From JBOFDK01 sp051650305 (lineage in GTDB: Bacteria > Bacillota > Clostridia > Lachnospirales > Cellulosilyticaceae): DNA of 14,263 nucleotides. The DNA lies in the NCBI GenBank assembly GCA_051650305.1, contig JBOFIT010000163.1, positions 1-14,263 of the forward strand, read 5' to 3'. Under the pieces are notes generated by a model, which ran no database searches, had not been told where the DNA came from, and worked only from the letters and a program-made list of their open reading frames with translations. Made by a program: the position numbers and the translations under genes. Shown piece by piece: positions 13,454 through 14,263 of the stretch. Every line of letters starts with the position of its first letter. The stretch's first letter is position 1.

Positions 13454-13919
13454 AAAAACCTAAATGGCACTGTACGGCATCGACATGGCCAGGTACTTTG
13501 ACTTTACGATACACCTCAGTCACCTTGCCTTCTTCATCAATGATAAAAGTACTACGCTCGATACCGAAGCACTTCTTACCATACATATTTTTTTCTTTGA
13601 GGACATCATAAAGCTTACAGACAGTCTCTTCTTTGTCAGAAAGTAGGACAAAAGGCAGATCGAACTTCGTGATAAACTTTTCGTGAGAAGCTAATGTATC
13701 ACGGCTCACACCAAGAATGACTGTATTATTGTCACTGAAAGTCGTATGGGCATCACGGAACGCCTCAGCCTCTCTCGAACAACCTGGGGTGTTGTCACGA
13801 GGATAGAAGTATAAGATCACTTTCTTACCACGATACTGACTTAATGTATGCATACTACCATCTGAACCTGGTAGTGTAAAATCAGGTGCTAAGCTACCTA
13901 CTTGAATGTTATTTTCCAT
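13452..13919 (-). CDS. bcp: Thiol peroxidase, Bcp/PrxQ-type peroxiredoxin
   Basis: This 155-residue cytoplasmic enzyme reduces hydrogen peroxide and organic hydroperoxides, normally with thioredoxin as electron donor. The thioredoxin fold shows LAPDFTLPGSDG (10-21), VILYFYPRDNTPGC (34-47) with peroxidatic Cys47, and IERSTFIIDEEGKV (120-133). Bcp enzymes of the E. coli type have a resolving cysteine five residues later; here that position (52) is Glu, in SREAEAFRD. Cys101 in TVCKLYDV could resolve instead, as in the variant whose resolving cysteine lies on helix 3. Cys117 is another possibility. The start has a strong AGGAGG. It leads a two-gene operon with the acetyltransferase and is divergent from yaaA across a Fur/PerR-like dyad. 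Confidence 0.93.
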   Translation of the reverse strand: MENNIQVGSLAPDFTLPGSDGSMHTLSQYRGKKVILYFYPRDNTPGCSREAEAFRDAHTTFSDNNTVILGVSRDTLASHEKFITKFDLPFVLLSDKEETVCKLYDVLKEKNMYGKKCFGIERSTFIIDEEGKVTEVYRKVKVPGHVDAVQCHLGF

Positions 13920-13954
13920 GGGTGAAACCTCCTGTACTTTTTGTCTAGTGTGTT

Positions 13955-13972
13955 ATATAATAATTATTATCA
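13955..13972. promoter_or_regulatory. Fur/PerR-like operator in the bcp-yaaA intergenic region
   Basis: The minus strand at 13972-13958 reads TGATAATAATTATTA, which matches the Bacillus-type 7-1-7 Fur box (TGATAAT-n-ATTATCA) at 13 of 14 positions. An overlapping plus-strand frame (13955-13969) matches the PerR box (TTATAAT-n-ATTATAA) at 12 of 14. The site overlaps the likely -10 regions of both divergent genes (TATAAT at 13956, TATAAA at 13973), a good position for repression. The stretch is AT-rich, so chance matches are possible. Confidence 0.5.
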
Positions 13973-14003
13973 TATAAAATAGCTTATTTGTAAAGGAGAC
14001 TTT

Positions 14004-14263
14004 ATGCAATTTATCGTATCACCAGCAAAAACTTTCAAGGCAATAGCCCCTGAGGTGCTAAGGCCTTATGAAGCGTTACACTTTGACAAAGAGACTAGAA
14101 AGCTTGTGGATCATGTGAAAAACTATACAGAAGAAGGACTGGGCCAATGGATGAAGATGTCTATGGCACTTGCCAAAGTGAATCGTGAGCGCTACCAGAA
14201 CTTTTATGATACAAGCCCAAAAGCGTATGAAGCACTGACACTTCTAGATGGCGAAGCATACCG
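14004..14263 (+). CDS. yaaA: Peroxide stress protein YaaA, N-terminal part (cut by the window end)
   Basis: The frame starts at ATG 14004 after AAAGGAGA and is open to the right edge, giving 86 residues of a protein usually about 250 long. The start MQFIVSPAKTF is the family signature SPAKT. WMKMSMALAKVNRERYQNF (about 49-67) and the LDGEAY segment at the end match the conserved LM-x-IS-x-LA-x-LN-x2-R and F-x-GD-x-Y elements of the YaaA/DUF328 family. In E. coli YaaA limits free intracellular iron and DNA damage during hydrogen peroxide stress. Here it is divergent from a peroxiredoxin gene with a Fur/PerR-like dyad between, which fits the same role. Confidence 0.92.
   Translation, partial: MQFIVSPAKTFKAIAPEVLRPYEALHFDKETRKLVDHVKNYTEEGLGQWMKMSMALAKVNRERYQNFYDTSPKAYEALTLLDGEAY

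Noticed and set aside
1..14263. CRISPR arrays, tRNA or rRNA genes, insertion sequences, integration sites, replication origins
   Set aside because: No spaced repeat arrays, cloverleaf-type RNA genes, transposase frames, terminal inverted repeats or DnaA-box clusters were seen on either strand by eye.

Overview
The window looks like chromosomal DNA of a low-GC, anaerobic Firmicute, most likely a clostridial (Lachnospirales-like) bacterium. The evidence is the gene content: an oxygen-sensitive glycyl radical enzyme with its radical-SAM activase, an [FeFe]-hydrogenase-like sensor, chemoreceptors, DUF1540, DUF4358 and BhlA/UviB-type proteins, and strong AGGAGG-type ribosome binding sites. The genus is an inference only. 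No RNA genes, insertion sequences, CRISPR arrays, integrases or attachment sites were seen.

Left block (1-4527): the 3' part of an unrecognised gene, an AraC-family regulator, a strong terminator, then a two-gene operon. The operon encodes a glycyl radical enzyme of unknown substrate (Cys394-x-Glu396 and Gly723 visible) and its full-length activating enzyme (CxxxCxxC plus two ferredoxin-like clusters). The regulator probably controls this operon. Immediately after the activase, the leader of a DUF4358 lipoprotein gene can fold into a three-helix junction whose 10-bp closing helix buries the AGGAGG ribosome binding site. This is the best candidate in the window for an undescribed cis-regulatory RNA.

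Middle block (4613-10874): mostly small envelope and accessory genes. These are the DUF4358 lipoprotein, a 52-residue membrane peptide, a Cache-HAMP chemoreceptor, a tandem DUF1540 Cys-rich protein and a BhlA/UviB-like membrane peptide. They continue with a stand-alone helical protein resembling the N-terminal module of HNH-type endonucleases, a fasciclin-domain lipoprotein, a convergent Gly/Ala-rich membrane protein and a secreted protein with two copper-amine-oxidase-N-like repeats. Clear hairpin terminators split the block into transcription units.

Right block (11049-14263): a soluble fusion of a 2[4Fe-4S] ferredoxin domain, an [FeFe]-hydrogenase H-domain, a Fes-type 4Fe-4S domain and a chemoreceptor signalling hairpin. 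It keeps the four cysteines that would hold the cubane of the H-cluster but has proline in place of the proton-transfer cysteine, which suggests a hydrogen or redox sensor for chemotaxis. Convergent to it lies a peroxiredoxin (Bcp)-GNAT acetyltransferase operon. Divergent from bcp is the start of yaaA, a peroxide-stress protein cut by the window end. The bcp-yaaA intergenic region carries a Fur/PerR-like 7-1-7 dyad, so the two genes may form one iron/peroxide-responsive unit.
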